This document shows, in pieces, positions 50,124 through 59,201 of a stretch of DNA of 64,000 nucleotides. Below the pieces are notes generated by a model. The model ran no database searches. It was not told where the DNA came from and saw only the letters and a list, made by a program, of their open reading frames with translations. Source of the DNA: Streptomyces pactum. GTDB taxonomy: Bacteria; Actinomycetota; Actinomycetes; Streptomycetales; Streptomycetaceae. Location of the stretch: assembly GCF_002005225.1 (NCBI RefSeq), contig NZ_CP019724.1, positions 3,722,501 to 3,786,500 on the forward strand. The letters are read 5' to 3'. Within the stretch, counting starts at the first letter, position 1. Each line of letters begins with the position of its first letter. The position numbers were made by a program, and so were the translations under genes.

Positions 50124-51146
50124 ATGGACCTTCTTCCGGTGAACGGGGCGGCGCTGGCCTCCGACCCCAGAGCCCTGGAGGCGGTCCGTGCCGTGGGCGC
50201 ACGGCACGGCGTCGACTACACCGACGACGCCGCGGTGACCGCGCTGCTCGCGGAGCGGCGCCGGGCCATGGAGGCGGAGCAGCGCCGGCCCGCGGCGTGG
50301 CTGGGGGTGCTGGCGCTGACGGCGGGTCTGCTCCTGCCGTGCGTCGTCCCGATGGTCCCGGCGCTGACCGACCGCCTCTTCGCCGCGCTCGGCGCCGCGG
50401 GCTGTCTCGTCGTCGTCGGTACGGCGCTCGCCGTGCACACGCGCACCCGTTGGAAGCGGGCGCTGACGCACGACGCCCTGGCCGGCTACCGCGAGATCCT
50501 GGGCGTGGCCCGCGCGCACGGCATCGCGCTGACGCACGTACCGGCGTGGCTGGAGGGCCGTTCGTCGACCGGCGGCGGGAAGGGCGCGGCGCCGATTCCG
50601 TCGTACCCGCCGGCCCAACCGCTCCCGGACGGTCCGTCGCCGGCCGAACCGTCGCCGCCCGGGGCACCGCCGGCCGGGGCACCGCCGGCCGAGCCACCGT
50701 CGGGCGGGGCACCGTCGGGCGGGGCACCGTCGGGCGGGGCACCGTCGGGGGACGCGCTCCCGGGGGAGCCGGCGGTGGAGGTGGGCGCCGCCGTCCCCGC
50801 CGTCCCCGCCGTCGCCGCACCGCCGAAACCCGAGGCCGTCAGGTCGTACGAGACGATGGCCGACGAGGGCGGATGGCACGACGAGGCGGGCTGCCTGCTG
50901 GTCCTGCTGGGCGCGGCCGGCACGATGTGGGCCGCCACCTCGGACGAACCGGTCGGCTACGGCGCTCTCGTCCTCGTGCCCCTGGCCCTGTACGTCTGGC
51001 TGGTGGGCAGCCGCCAGGGCGGCGAGAAGGAGCGGTTGCGACAGGAGGCGCTGGCCTACGTCAGGGCCGTCGCGGCGGCACAGGCGGCCGGGGCCCAGGT
51101 GCCGGAGCTCTCCCCGGAACTGCGAAAACTGGTGGACGAAGCCTAG
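50124..51146 (+). CDS. Membrane protein with Pro/Gly/Ala-rich central linker
   Basis: A 340-residue protein of unknown function. Two hydrophobic helices (about 60-82 and 92-112), a cytoplasmic helix, a linker of PSGGA repeats (about 170-230), then two more helices (about 260-300). ATG 50124 follows GGGGGACCCTG; upstream ATG 50055 lacks a ribosome site. It is followed by a lipoprotein gene on the same strand. Confidence 0.8.
   Translation: MDLLPVNGAALASDPRALEAVRAVGARHGVDYTDDAAVTALLAERRRAMEAEQRRPAAWLGVLALTAGLLLPCVVPMVPALTDRLFAALGAAGCLVVVGTALAVHTRTRWKRALTHDALAGYREILGVARAHGIALTHVPAWLEGRSSTGGGKGAAPIPSYPPAQPLPDGPSPAEPSPPGAPPAGAPPAEPPSGGAPSGGAPSGGAPSGDALPGEPAVEVGAAVPAVPAVAAPPKPEAVRSYETMADEGGWHDEAGCLLVLLGAAGTMWAATSDEPVGYGALVLVPLALYVWLVGSRQGGEKERLRQEALAYVRAVAAAQAAGAQVPELSPELRKLVDEA
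50696..50750 (+). repeat. 15-bp in-frame repeats encoding PSGGA
   Basis: Three to four copies of ACCGTCGGGCGGGGC encode APSGG units in the linker of the membrane protein. Confidence 0.8.
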
Positions 51147-51215
51147 CCGCGCACCGCAAGCCCCCACCCACCAGCCGCCCACCCCCACTCCCTCCCCCAC
51201 ACCACGAGGAGCCCC

Positions 51216-51956
51216 ATGAACCGGCCCACCACGGCAGCCCTCTGCGCCCTCTCCCTGCTCTCCCTGGCCGCGCTCACCGCCTGCGGCGGGGACGCCGGTT
51301 CGGACTCGGCCGCGGACGAGCCGACGGCGACCGCGTCGCGGGAACGGCAGGAGAAGCAGACGACGCCGGAGGAACGGCTGAAGCGGATCGCCATCACGGA
51401 GTCGGACGTCCCCGGCGACAGGAAGGTCACGGAGCCCGGCGACGAGTTCGTCTTCGCCAAGTCGGCTAAGGAGGTCACGGTGGACAAGCCCGTCTGCACC
51501 CCGCTGGCCCTGGCCATGAACCAACTCCCCCTCGGCGAACCGCGGGCCGACCTCACGCGCGTCATCGACAGCGGCGGGGCGAACATCGGCGCGTTCACGT
51601 ACGTGACGCTCACGGCGTACGAGTCCGGCGGCGCCGAGTCCGCGACGTCCGGTCTGTCGAAGGCGGTGGACGCCTGCGGTGGCGGCTTCACGGCCGAGTC
51701 GGACGAGAACACGAGCGCCTACGACTCGGTGACCGCCGAGAAGCCCGTGGCGGCGGCCGGCGACGAGTCCCTCGCGTTCCGCTCCACGCTGACCTTCCGG
51801 GGCGCCACGCACACCGTGCACACCCAGGCCGTACGCAGCGGTGACGTCCTCGCCGTGTACTTCTCGGTCGACGGCAGCGCCATCGCCAACGCCAGGCCGA
51901 GCGACGCGAAGCTGCCGGCGGCGGTGGTGAAGGCGCAGAACGGGAAGTTGGGGTGA
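51216..51956 (+). CDS. Lipoprotein, unknown function
   Basis: A 246-residue lipoprotein with lipobox LAALTACGG at residues 17-25, an Asp/Glu/Thr-rich linker, and a soluble domain with two Cys (KPVCTPLALAMN; DACGGGF) that may form a disulfide. The layout resembles extracellular sensor-type lipoproteins of actinobacteria, but no motif is decisive. GAGGAG precedes the start. Confidence 0.85.
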   Translation: MNRPTTAALCALSLLSLAALTACGGDAGSDSAADEPTATASRERQEKQTTPEERLKRIAITESDVPGDRKVTEPGDEFVFAKSAKEVTVDKPVCTPLALAMNQLPLGEPRADLTRVIDSGGANIGAFTYVTLTAYESGGAESATSGLSKAVDACGGGFTAESDENTSAYDSVTAEKPVAAAGDESLAFRSTLTFRGATHTVHTQAVRSGDVLAVYFSVDGSAIANARPSDAKLPAAVVKAQNGKLG

Positions 51957-52020
51957 GCAAGCGGGTGGTATCACCGTAGCGAAGCCGTGCGCGCCCCCAG
52001 CCCGAGGCGGAGAGGTCGCG

Positions 52021-52134
52021 GTGTTGGGGATTCCGGCGCCGTTCGCGGTGTTCGTGGTGGCGGGACGGAGTGAACGGCTGGGGCGGTGGGTGCGGTTCCA
52101 GACGGTGGAGTCGCCGAAGGGTGCGTTGGCCTGA
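52021..52134 (+). CDS. Possible 37-residue ORF or C-terminal gene fragment
   Basis: VLGIPAPFAVFVVAGRSERL followed by GRWVRFQTVESPKGALA, starting at GTG with GGAGAGG a few bases upstream. Third positions are mostly G or C. The frame is open further upstream, so it could be the end of a decayed gene. Confidence 0.3.
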   Translation: MLGIPAPFAVFVVAGRSERLGRWVRFQTVESPKGALA

Positions 52135-52149
52135 GGCCGGCGGGCCCGC

Positions 52150-52737
52150 CTACCGCTGCCGGGCGGCGCGGCTCTTCCCCTTGCCCTTCTCTCGGAGCTT
52201 CCGCAGCCGCTCCCGCTCCCGGGCCCGGTGCTCCTCCGCGACGGCACCGCGCCACCGGTAACAGAGCCATCCCAGGAGAGCCACACAGCCGACGTACGAG
52301 AGGAGCGCGGGTCCGGCCCCCGGGATGTAGGCACAACCCGATTCGTACGAGTGGCAGTTCTTGCCCTGCAGGCCGCTGAAGAGGAACGGGACCGGCCCGA
52401 TCGCAGCCACCCAGCAGACACCACGGGCGATCGTACGAGCCACCCGCGGCAGCCTGCCCGTGCGTACCGCGGAAGGACGGTGGAGCCAGTCCGACACCGC
52501 CCCGGCCCACCCGAGGACGCTGACCAGTCCGAGAGCGCCCCCGGCTGCCCAGGACCCTCCGGGCAGGTCGTAGAAGACCGGAGCACTCGCGCGCGCGAAC
52601 CACCTCGTGCCCCCGATGGTGAAGACGAGCACGGCCCCGACCAACACGACGATCGACAGAAGCCCGACCCCGTCCCTCACCCGGAGCCCATCACCACGCG
52701 CCTTCACCCCCGTCGGCCCCCGCTCACCTTCCGTCAT
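52150..52737 (-). CDS. Four-helix membrane protein, unknown
   Basis: A 195-residue protein with hydrophobic segments near 25-48, 65-85, 105-125 and 145-165 and a basic C-terminal tail (RERERLRKLREKGKGKSRAA). A Cys pair (KNCHSYESGCAY) may be extracytoplasmic. ATG 52737 overlaps the upstream gene by 14 nt and has GGGAGT adjacent. Confidence 0.75.
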   Translation of the reverse strand: MTEGERGPTGVKARGDGLRVRDGVGLLSIVVLVGAVLVFTIGGTRWFARASAPVFYDLPGGSWAAGGALGLVSVLGWAGAVSDWLHRPSAVRTGRLPRVARTIARGVCWVAAIGPVPFLFSGLQGKNCHSYESGCAYIPGAGPALLSYVGCVALLGWLCYRWRGAVAEEHRARERERLRKLREKGKGKSRAARQR

Positions 52738-53398
52738 ACTCCCGGTCCCACCTGCTCTGCCGAACGCCACCCCACGTGCCCATCACGACGGCCGCCCCGA
52801 AGAGCGTCGCGAGGAACACTCCGTTCGAGTCGCTGTCCCGGTCCTCGGTCGGACTGGCGAGACCTTCCGGGTCGTAGCGCACGCGCAGCTTGTCGCCCTT
52901 CGACACCCAGTCCTCGCAGCCGTCGCCCTCCGAGAGCGAGGGGGATATCGCCCACCCGTCGACCGAGCGCAGGTCGCAGTGGTTGGTACCGCTGTCATCC
53001 ATGCGTACGACCACTGCGTCGGTCCACTCACCCCGGTTCGCCAGCGCGACCTGATCACCGGCGTCGGTGCCGAAAAATCCCATGGCCATCCCCGCCATCA
53101 GGGGCACGGTGAGCTGCCATGCGAGCTTCCTCTTCTTGCGCGGCACCCGCCGCAACACGAGCACCGGGACCAGCAGCGAGGCCAGCGGAAGCACCAGGAC
53201 GGCGAGCAGGAGCCCTGCGCCCCGCAGCACAGACGGAAGCGGCACCACGGGCCCCAGCCAGGAGAGCCCCAGCGAACCGCCGGCACACACCAGACTGAAC
53301 AGCAGCCACCGAACCCAGTCGGCCCGCCACCACACGCCCGTACCGCCACCCCGCTCCGGCCGAACAGCGGCCCCCACCCCGGATATGTCGTCTGCCAC
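52724..53398 (-). CDS. Membrane protein with periplasmic DUF3592-like loop
   Basis: A 224-residue protein with three N-terminal hydrophobic segments (about 28-95), then an outer domain (VVVRMDDSGTNHCDLRSVDG ... KGDKLRVRYDPEGL) and a last helix. The KxxVxYDP pattern resembles DUF3592-type proteins. It is coupled to the downstream membrane protein. Confidence 0.75.
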   Translation of the reverse strand: MADDISGVGAAVRPERGGGTGVWWRADWVRWLLFSLVCAGGSLGLSWLGPVVPLPSVLRGAGLLLAVLVLPLASLLVPVLVLRRVPRKKRKLAWQLTVPLMAGMAMGFFGTDAGDQVALANRGEWTDAVVVRMDDSGTNHCDLRSVDGWAISPSLSEGDGCEDWVSKGDKLRVRYDPEGLASPTEDRDSDSNGVFLATLFGAAVVMGTWGGVRQSRWDREYDGR

Positions 53399-53459
53399 GC
53401 GCCCACCCTAACGAGCACGGCGCGGCCGCGAACGCCCGTGAGCTACGCGCCCGCCGGAC

Positions 53460-53753
53460 CTACGCCTCGGCGTCGTCGTCCGCCACCTGGCCGGCTTCCG
53501 GCGGGTACGCGACGAAGGTGCCCTTGGCGGGGAGGGTGACGACGAGGCCGCGTTCGCGGAGTTCGCGGACAGCGCGACGAGCGGTGAGGTAGGCGACCTC
53601 ATACTCCTGGCCGAGGTCTCGTTCGCCCGGCAACCGCGCTCCGGGCCTCAGCTCACCCGACGCGATACGGGCAGCGATGTGGTCGGCCACCTGCATATAG
53701 ACGTACGCGATCTTGTTGGGGTCGATCGGCGAGTCGCCCGTGTCTGCTGCCAT
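53460..53753 (-). CDS. Short GntR-family transcriptional regulator
   Basis: A 97-residue protein consisting mostly of the winged helix: VYMQVADHIAARIASGELRP, GARLPGERDLGQEYEVAYLT and ARRAVRELRERGLVVTLPAK. No effector domain. Repeated TTGCTGC motifs lie directly upstream, probably its own operator. Confidence 0.88.
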   Translation of the reverse strand: MAADTGDSPIDPNKIAYVYMQVADHIAARIASGELRPGARLPGERDLGQEYEVAYLTARRAVRELRERGLVVTLPAKGTFVAYPPEAGQVADDDAEA

Positions 53754-53781
53754 ACCAGTCACCGTAAAACAGCTCTGAGCT

Positions 53782-53834
53782 GCAGCAATAGGCGCATTGC
53801 TGCGTACTGCTATGCACTGACATGCGCAGCAATG
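53782..53834. promoter_or_regulatory. Inverted-repeat operator candidate between the GntR gene and 53912
   Basis: CATTGCTGCG (53795-53804) and CGCAGCAATG (53825-53834) are perfect 10-bp inverted repeats with centres 30 bp apart. A third copy of GCAGCAAT is at 53782-53789. All lie in the divergent promoter region. Confidence 0.65.
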
Positions 53835-53911
53835 TACGCTGATCGCAGAAGACCCCGGCGACGGAGGCAAGCCGTCCCGGGGCATGGCCGACGCTGCAAA
53901 GGAGCGCCAAC

Positions 53912-54208
53912 ATGCTGGACCTTACCGCCCGCCTCCTCGCCTGGATGCTGAGCATCTGCACACCCAACCCCCGGGGCCGTCACCGCCTCGGCACCGCGCC
54001 GCCCCTGCGTTTCATCCCGGCACCCCCGCCCCGCTTCACCGAGATCCTCGACGGCAACGCGTCCCGCCTCGTACGCCCCTACGTCCTGGACCCCGCCGAA
54101 CGCCGCCACCAACGCGAACGCCGCCGCGCCGCACACCCGGCCACCCTCGGCGTCGACGTCGGCCCGAGGCACATCCACGGCGTACGGGTCCCGGCGGCAA
54201 CCCGATGA
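53912..54208 (+). CDS. Small basic hypothetical protein
   Basis: A 98-residue protein rich in Arg and Pro, with no known domain. AAAGGAG precedes the start. It overlaps the next gene by ATGA, so both are co-translated, and is divergent from the GntR gene, which may control it. Confidence 0.7.
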   Translation: MLDLTARLLAWMLSICTPNPRGRHRLGTAPPLRFIPAPPPRFTEILDGNASRLVRPYVLDPAERRHQRERRRAAHPATLGVDVGPRHIHGVRVPAATR

Positions 54209-54483
54209 CCGGGCGGCCTCCCCTGCGGATGTGCGCCCGCTGCCGGCGCACCACCGACGAACCGGTCCTGGTCCACGAGGTCCACGCCGCCACGGGCCCC
54301 GGCTTCAACGTCTACGCGTGCCCTGAGTGCGCGGAGCACTACCCGCCCATGACCGACGTGCTGGAACTACTGGACTCCGCCGCCCGCCGTCGCGCCCACA
54401 CCGGCGGGCCGCTCACCGAACCGATCCCCTGCTCGTCGACGAACCCGCCGTGCGCGTGCCCGAGGTGCACAGCACGGCTATAG
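54205..54483 (+). CDS. Small Cys-rich (zinc-ribbon-like) protein, copy 2 module leader
   Basis: A 92-residue protein with CARC, CPEC and a C-terminal CACPRC, which suggests one or two zinc sites. The start overlaps 53912's stop. A near-identical but truncated copy lies at 60247. It precedes lipoprotein A2 by 223 bp; that stretch is also duplicated and contains a small TTCGC-TCTG-GCGAA inverted repeat. Confidence 0.75.
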   Translation: MTGRPPLRMCARCRRTTDEPVLVHEVHAATGPGFNVYACPECAEHYPPMTDVLELLDSAARRRAHTGGPLTEPIPCSSTNPPCACPRCTARL

Positions 54484-54706
54484 AGAAGGCCCCCCAGCGG
54501 CTCCGGACGCAACACTCCCCAGCGTGCCCGGGGCCGCTTCCAGCCCGTCGCCCGCTGGGACACGATCAGGACACAGCACATTGCGGGAATGCCAGCGAAC
54601 GCCCGAAATGCCCAAGCTGTTGGGACAGTTCGCTCTGGCGAAACCAGCAACCCCACCGCTAGCGTCTGTGCTCTTGACTGCACCTTTGTCCCACGGGGAG
54701 TCCACT

Positions 54707-55363
54707 GTGAAGCGCCGCTCTTTGCCCGTTGCCGCCGCGCTCGCCGCGGCAGCGGTACTACTGCTGACGGCCTGTGGCAGTTCGGATGACGCCTCGAAGG
54801 CCAACGACGAGATCGCCGGGGCCGACGCTGGAAGCGAACAAGAGTCGGCTACGCCGGCCACGCGCCCCAGCGACACGGCTCAGCATCCGAAGGTGACATT
54901 GCCGAAGGACGTCGCGAACGTCTTCGAGGGCTGGAAGACCGGAGACGCCACGAAGGACGCGGTCCTGGCCGACACATCGCGCCGCGTCGATGCGCTGACC
55001 TACGCCATCACCCAGGCGGAGCCGGACGAGCCCGCGCTCGGCTTCTACTACAAGGGGGACGCCCTGCTGGGCGCTGCTGACTGGGTCCAGGAGTTCGTAA
55101 AAGCCAAGAAGTCGATGACGGGCGAGACCCGCTACTTCAAGCCGACCGTCGACGTGTACGCCGACGGCAAGGCGACGCTGACGTACTGCTCCTTCGAAGG
55201 CAAGGCGTTCGTCAAGGACCGGAAGACCGGTGAGGCGGAGAAGACCCCGGTCACCGATGACTCTTACCTCCTCTACTCCACCCGCATGGAGAAGAACGAG
55301 AAGGGCGTGTGGCAGACCGCCGTGCTGAACTCCGAGAGGGGTAACGACACATGCGCACCGTAA
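54707..55363 (+). CDS. Lipoprotein A, copy 2
   Basis: A 218-residue lipoprotein with signal peptide VKRRSLPVAAALAAAAVLLL and lipobox LLLTAC (Cys 23). The mature part matches copies 1 and 3: LPKDVANVFEGWKTGDATKD, ALGFYYKGDALLGAADWVQE, TLTYCSFEGKAFVKDRKTGE and a final RGNDTCAP. GTG 54707 follows GGGGAG by 7 nt; its first 50 bases and the leader are nearly identical to copy 3. It overlaps the B gene by 13 nt. Confidence 0.9.
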   Translation: MKRRSLPVAAALAAAAVLLLTACGSSDDASKANDEIAGADAGSEQESATPATRPSDTAQHPKVTLPKDVANVFEGWKTGDATKDAVLADTSRRVDALTYAITQAEPDEPALGFYYKGDALLGAADWVQEFVKAKKSMTGETRYFKPTVDVYADGKATLTYCSFEGKAFVKDRKTGEAEKTPVTDDSYLLYSTRMEKNEKGVWQTAVLNSERGNDTCAP

Positions 55364-56403
55364 CTCCTGCCCGCCGCTGGCTCCCTGCCGCTGGCCTCGC
55401 CATCGCATGCACCACCCTCATCGTCCCGCCCGTGTATGCCGACGTGAGTCTTGGCGATGGCAATGAAGGCGCCCAGGTAGAACAGGAAGGCTCAAACAGC
55501 GGTAAGACGTTGGAGTCGCGGATCACGTTCCGCGGTTCCACCAACGGTGGTAGCAGCTCCGACTCGGGAAGCCTGGCTCCCGTCGGAAACTGGACACCAC
55601 CTGCCTGCTGGTATGAACCACGGTCCGCCCAGGAGTTCGCTGAGTACATAGAAAACATGTACAAAACTACCGTCAATACCCCTGGTCAGCACAGCTACGC
55701 CAAGACAAGTGCGGGCAAGACTCGGGAAAAATACAAAGACGGTAAGTACAAGAACTACAACCTTGACCAGAAGGACGAGGGCAACTGGTGGGTTGCCGTC
55801 CGAGACGAGGACCGTTGGATGGAACCGGAGGCTCAAGTTTGCGACGAGGACCCCTTCTGGGCGGAGAACGGCGCCGCTCCGCCGGTTGAAAACGCGGTCA
55901 CTCCGGAGGTACTCGCCGAATTGGCCTACAACCGCATTCAACTGCCGACCACCGAAGTCGACCTCGCCCCTGCCGAGGCCACCAAGGTCAACCTCCCCAC
56001 CTGGGCCTGGCTCGACAAGGCAAAGTTCGACAAGGTGTCGGTCACAGCGTCACTTGACGCGGGCGCTGTGAACATCCAGGCCACCACCACCGCGACGCCG
56101 GTGTCCCTGAAGTTGGAGCCGGGCACCGAAGACGCGGAAACCTACCCGGCTTCCGGCGAATGCGCGATCAACGATGGCGGCTCGATCGGCGAGCCTTACT
56201 CCCAGGGCAAGGCCGACCAGACCCCACCCTGCGGCATCAAGTACCTCCGTTCCTCTGGAGACGGCTCCTTCGAACTCCAGGCGACAGTCACTTGGGAAAT
56301 CGCCTGGACCGGCACGGGCGGCGCGGGAGGCGACCTACCCGACGGCACCTTCGGCAACGACCAGGCGGTCATCGTCCAGGAGATCCAGTCCGTCAACCGC
56401 TAA
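55351..56403 (+). CDS. Secreted protein B, copy 2
   Basis: A 350-residue exported protein with a signal peptide ending at PPVYA. Shared motifs are WTPPACWYEP, TKVNLPTWAWLDKAKF, LKLEPGTEDAETYPASGEC and TPPCGIKYLRSSGDG, with a common C-terminal VIVQEIQSVNR. Residues 90-170 are the most divergent among copies. Likely acts outside the cell together with lipoprotein A. Confidence 0.9.
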   Translation: MRTVTPARRWLPAAGLAIACTTLIVPPVYADVSLGDGNEGAQVEQEGSNSGKTLESRITFRGSTNGGSSSDSGSLAPVGNWTPPACWYEPRSAQEFAEYIENMYKTTVNTPGQHSYAKTSAGKTREKYKDGKYKNYNLDQKDEGNWWVAVRDEDRWMEPEAQVCDEDPFWAENGAAPPVENAVTPEVLAELAYNRIQLPTTEVDLAPAEATKVNLPTWAWLDKAKFDKVSVTASLDAGAVNIQATTTATPVSLKLEPGTEDAETYPASGECAINDGGSIGEPYSQGKADQTPPCGIKYLRSSGDGSFELQATVTWEIAWTGTGGAGGDLPDGTFGNDQAVIVQEIQSVNR

Positions 56404-56518
56404 ACAGTAGACCACCATCCTTGTGACGTCCAGAAGATTCAGGCTGTCAAACGCTGACATCGCACACCACCCCAGCACTACCACCCTCGTTACGTCCACA
56501 GGAGACCAGTAAGCGATC

Positions 56519-56824
56519 ATGGCAGGCGACTCAGATCTCATTGTCAATGTCGATATCCTCGTTGAATCGGACACCAACCTGCGCAAGATCAAGAAGGTAC
56601 TTCAGGACATCAACGACAGGAAAGACGACATGCGCCCCCACTGGGGCAGCGGCGAGATCAGCGACGCCATGGGTGACTTCGTCGACAACTGGGATGACTA
56701 CCGCACGCGGATGATCGAGAGCCTCGAAAGCGTCGGGAAGCTCGTTACCAATACCATCGACGGGTTCACCGGCGCCGACGCCGCGCTCGCGAAGGAACTG
56801 AAGAAGGCGAGGAAGGGCAAGTGA
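56519..56824 (+). CDS. WXG100-sized helical protein C, copy 2
   Basis: A 101-residue, all-helical-looking protein: first helix around residues 18-35, a turn with HWGSGEI near 42, and a second long helix (FVDNWDDYRTRMIESLESVG). The size, W-x-G turn and position before a T7SS-signal-like protein fit type VII secretion partners. It overlaps the D gene by GTGA. AGGAGACC lies about 14 nt upstream of the start. Confidence 0.8.
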   Translation: MAGDSDLIVNVDILVESDTNLRKIKKVLQDINDRKDDMRPHWGSGEISDAMGDFVDNWDDYRTRMIESLESVGKLVTNTIDGFTGADAALAKELKKARKGK

Positions 56825-58155
56825 GCGCCTCCTCAAAGCCTCGCCCTCGGGACTGGCACCCGCTCGCGGAAACTGATCCGGTGCCAGGGGATCCAGCAGA
56901 AATCCGCGACGAAGTAACACACATGAAGAATGTGGCATCCTCACTAAGGGACCAGGCAGGCCGACTTCGTGACATTAAGGATGACGACGAGCTCAAAGGA
57001 AAGTATGCGGGAAAGTTGCGCGACGAGTCCGAGGTGCTGGAGAAGCACCTCAGGGAAGTCGCCAGTCGCTACGAGCGCGTCCACGTCCACCTGACCAATT
57101 GGGCCAACGAACTGGAAGAATTCCAGGGTACGGCCGACAAGGTCTTGACCAATGCGAAGAAGGAACAGGAAGAAGTAGAAGCCGAGAAGAGCAAGAAGGA
57201 TGCTCGCGGTGACGACTCTTCCAAGCGCGCGGATAGCGATCCAGAGGATCCACTGCAGAAATACCGCAATCAGCTCAACGGAATCACAGGTGACCGGGAC
57301 AGCCGAGCGGGACACTATGCAAAACAGATCCGCGACGAGATTTCCGATATCATCGAGGACAGCTTTTGGGATGACTTCAAAGGCTTGATTCATGACAACA
57401 TCGACAAAATAAAATGGGTACTCGATGCCCTTGGGTGGGTAGCTTCCGCATTGGGCACGTTGGCACCCTTCCTCGTATGGATCCCAATCATTGGTCCTGC
57501 TCTCGGAGCTATTGCCCTTGGGCTGTCCATCTTTATCGCAGCATCCCGACTGATTCTGTTCTTCGCGGGCGAAGCCAGCATGACAGAGGTGCTGATGGAT
57601 TGCGTCGGCTTGGTAGCCTTCGCCGCCGGAGCAAAAATGTTGACCAAACTGAAGACGGCCAACCAAGCAGTCAAGTCTGCGTCGAAGGTGCAGCGGAAGG
57701 ATCGACTCAAGGGACTATTGAGAACGAACCGAGCCACACGCGACGAGCTCACACGTCGTATAGCGACGGCTGCAGACGACAACGCGAGAGAAGCCGCGCG
57801 GGGGCACCTTAATCGACTTCGTAAAGACATGTCGCGGCACGCCGGCCGCGTAGCCGACGAAGCGCCAGTCCGCCCCACCGCACTCGAAAATCTAGGGTTC
57901 GGGAGTCCTGACGCCCGCGCAATCGTCACGAACATCCGTCAGAACACCTCGACGTTCTCCGACGCAGCCGCAGCCGCCGGGAAGTCCGACACGTACTACA
58001 GGGTCGCCGTGGGGAGTGCGGTGGTCGGTGCCACCGCAGATGTGACAGACAAGACCCTCGGCGAGAGTCCTGTTTTTCCAACCAAGCCTTATAACCAGTC
58101 GTACGAGGACTTCAAGGGAGAAACCGGTAAGTTGCCAGAGGACACTCACTGGTGA
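56821..58155 (+). CDS. Putative type VII-secreted protein D, copy 2
   Basis: A 444-residue protein. Residues 6-30 (RDWHPLAETDPVPGDPAEIR) resemble the putative T7SS signal domain of streptomycete secreted proteins. A coiled coil follows (about 35-130), then a polar region, hydrophobic segments near 205-275 (LAPFLVWIPIIGPALGAIAL), and a C-terminal domain (about 280-444) with no recognised toxin motif. From about 57200 the DNA is much more A/T-rich than the chromosome backbone (22 G/C in 57361-57420). Effector or toxin function is inferred from architecture only. Confidence 0.8.
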   Translation: MSASSKPRPRDWHPLAETDPVPGDPAEIRDEVTHMKNVASSLRDQAGRLRDIKDDDELKGKYAGKLRDESEVLEKHLREVASRYERVHVHLTNWANELEEFQGTADKVLTNAKKEQEEVEAEKSKKDARGDDSSKRADSDPEDPLQKYRNQLNGITGDRDSRAGHYAKQIRDEISDIIEDSFWDDFKGLIHDNIDKIKWVLDALGWVASALGTLAPFLVWIPIIGPALGAIALGLSIFIAASRLILFFAGEASMTEVLMDCVGLVAFAAGAKMLTKLKTANQAVKSASKVQRKDRLKGLLRTNRATRDELTRRIATAADDNAREAARGHLNRLRKDMSRHAGRVADEAPVRPTALENLGFGSPDARAIVTNIRQNTSTFSDAAAAAGKSDTYYRVAVGSAVVGATADVTDKTLGESPVFPTKPYNQSYEDFKGETGKLPEDTHW

Positions 58156-58183
58156 TGTAGTGCTCAATCAGAGAAGAGACGCC

Positions 58184-58564
58184 ATGAATTTTACCCAGCA
58201 AAGTCGAGAGGTCGGACGTCTCGGCGAGGGGCCTACTGCTCTGGCCAGGTTGTGTCTTATCACGGGTACGAGCTCAATCTTTCTAGTCATGGCAGCCTCG
58301 GTCATGCCCGATTCCGCCAGAGACACCGTCTATTTGATTCAACGGTCGATCGTGGCCGCAGCAATTCTCACATTGCTCTGCATCTTCTACAGGCATCCTC
58401 GCCCCACCCGGCGTCCATCTGGCCTCACAGAAGTCTTCATTTACTCACCGGCGCTTTTTCTGGCCGCTTGGGTAACGGGCATATGGCCCGGAGTCTTCAT
58501 TGCACCGCTGATTCCGCTACTTACTTTCGGTGCATGGCTCACAGAGAGGCTCAGGCGTGACTGA
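58184..58564 (+). CDS. Small membrane protein E, copy 2
   Basis: A 126-residue protein with four hydrophobic segments (ALARLCLITGTSSIFLVMAA and three more). It corresponds in position to 63319 in copy 3 but shows little sequence similarity. In polymorphic effector loci this slot often holds immunity proteins; not demonstrable here. GTG 58160 is an alternative start. Confidence 0.7.
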   Translation: MNFTQQSREVGRLGEGPTALARLCLITGTSSIFLVMAASVMPDSARDTVYLIQRSIVAAAILTLLCIFYRHPRPTRRPSGLTEVFIYSPALFLAAWVTGIWPGVFIAPLIPLLTFGAWLTERLRRD

Positions 58565-59201
58565 ACAGAGTCGAACAGTGCCGCAAATGCCCGTTGGGTT
58601 CAATCTCGTCCTACCACCTGGTTGGGACAAAATCAGGCTGCAGGAAGAGTTCTTGGACGACTCGATCCTGGCTGTGGTAGACCGCTCCATCAGGCAACTC
58701 CCCGACGACCTAGCGAAAGATGACATAAGCAAGGTTCGAATGGAGCTCTTCAAACAGCTCAGGAAGGCTGCCAGAAAGGCTGCGCGCGCAAATGGTTTGA
58801 TACTCTACCTGCCCACGGAACGCGTTCACGATACTGTCATTCCAGCATCTTTCGTCGTCACTGAACCGACTCCTGTGACAGGTGACGTCGGGAGTGGAAT
58901 TCAAACAGACCACATCTTCGCAGCTCTGGCGGCAGATAACAGCACTAGCGAGGCAGTCGAAGTCGACGGCTCGTCAGGCATACGAATGGAAAGGGTCGTT
59001 CATCCTCAGGAAGGTTCGGAGATTCCCTTCTCGTCCCGACGAGTTGAGTATGTGTTGTCTGTCCCCGGAAGGCCGCTTCCTCGATGGCTGGCGATCACCT
59101 TCAGTACAGTTGGCGACGGAAAGCCCGACAGCGATTACTCGTCAGCCCTGGTTGAACTTTTCGATGCCGTGATGATGACATTCCGCTGGAGCTACGAGTG
59201 A
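58557..59201 (+). CDS. Module protein F, copy 2 (unknown, T7SS-locus associated)
   Basis: A 214-residue soluble protein. The N-terminal pattern GFNLVLPPGWDKIRL ... FKQLRKAARKAARANGLILY is shared with copy 3 (GYRLLIPSQWAQIPL ... LARRFRKAVAGAQEHDGLDL), so the two are homologues. GTG 58557 follows GAGAGG and overlaps E by 8 nt. No catalytic motif seen; could be a chaperone or adaptor for the C/D proteins. Confidence 0.75.
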   Translation: MTEQSRTVPQMPVGFNLVLPPGWDKIRLQEEFLDDSILAVVDRSIRQLPDDLAKDDISKVRMELFKQLRKAARKAARANGLILYLPTERVHDTVIPASFVVTEPTPVTGDVGSGIQTDHIFAALAADNSTSEAVEVDGSSGIRMERVVHPQEGSEIPFSSRRVEYVLSVPGRPLPRWLAITFSTVGDGKPDSDYSSALVELFDAVMMTFRWSYE

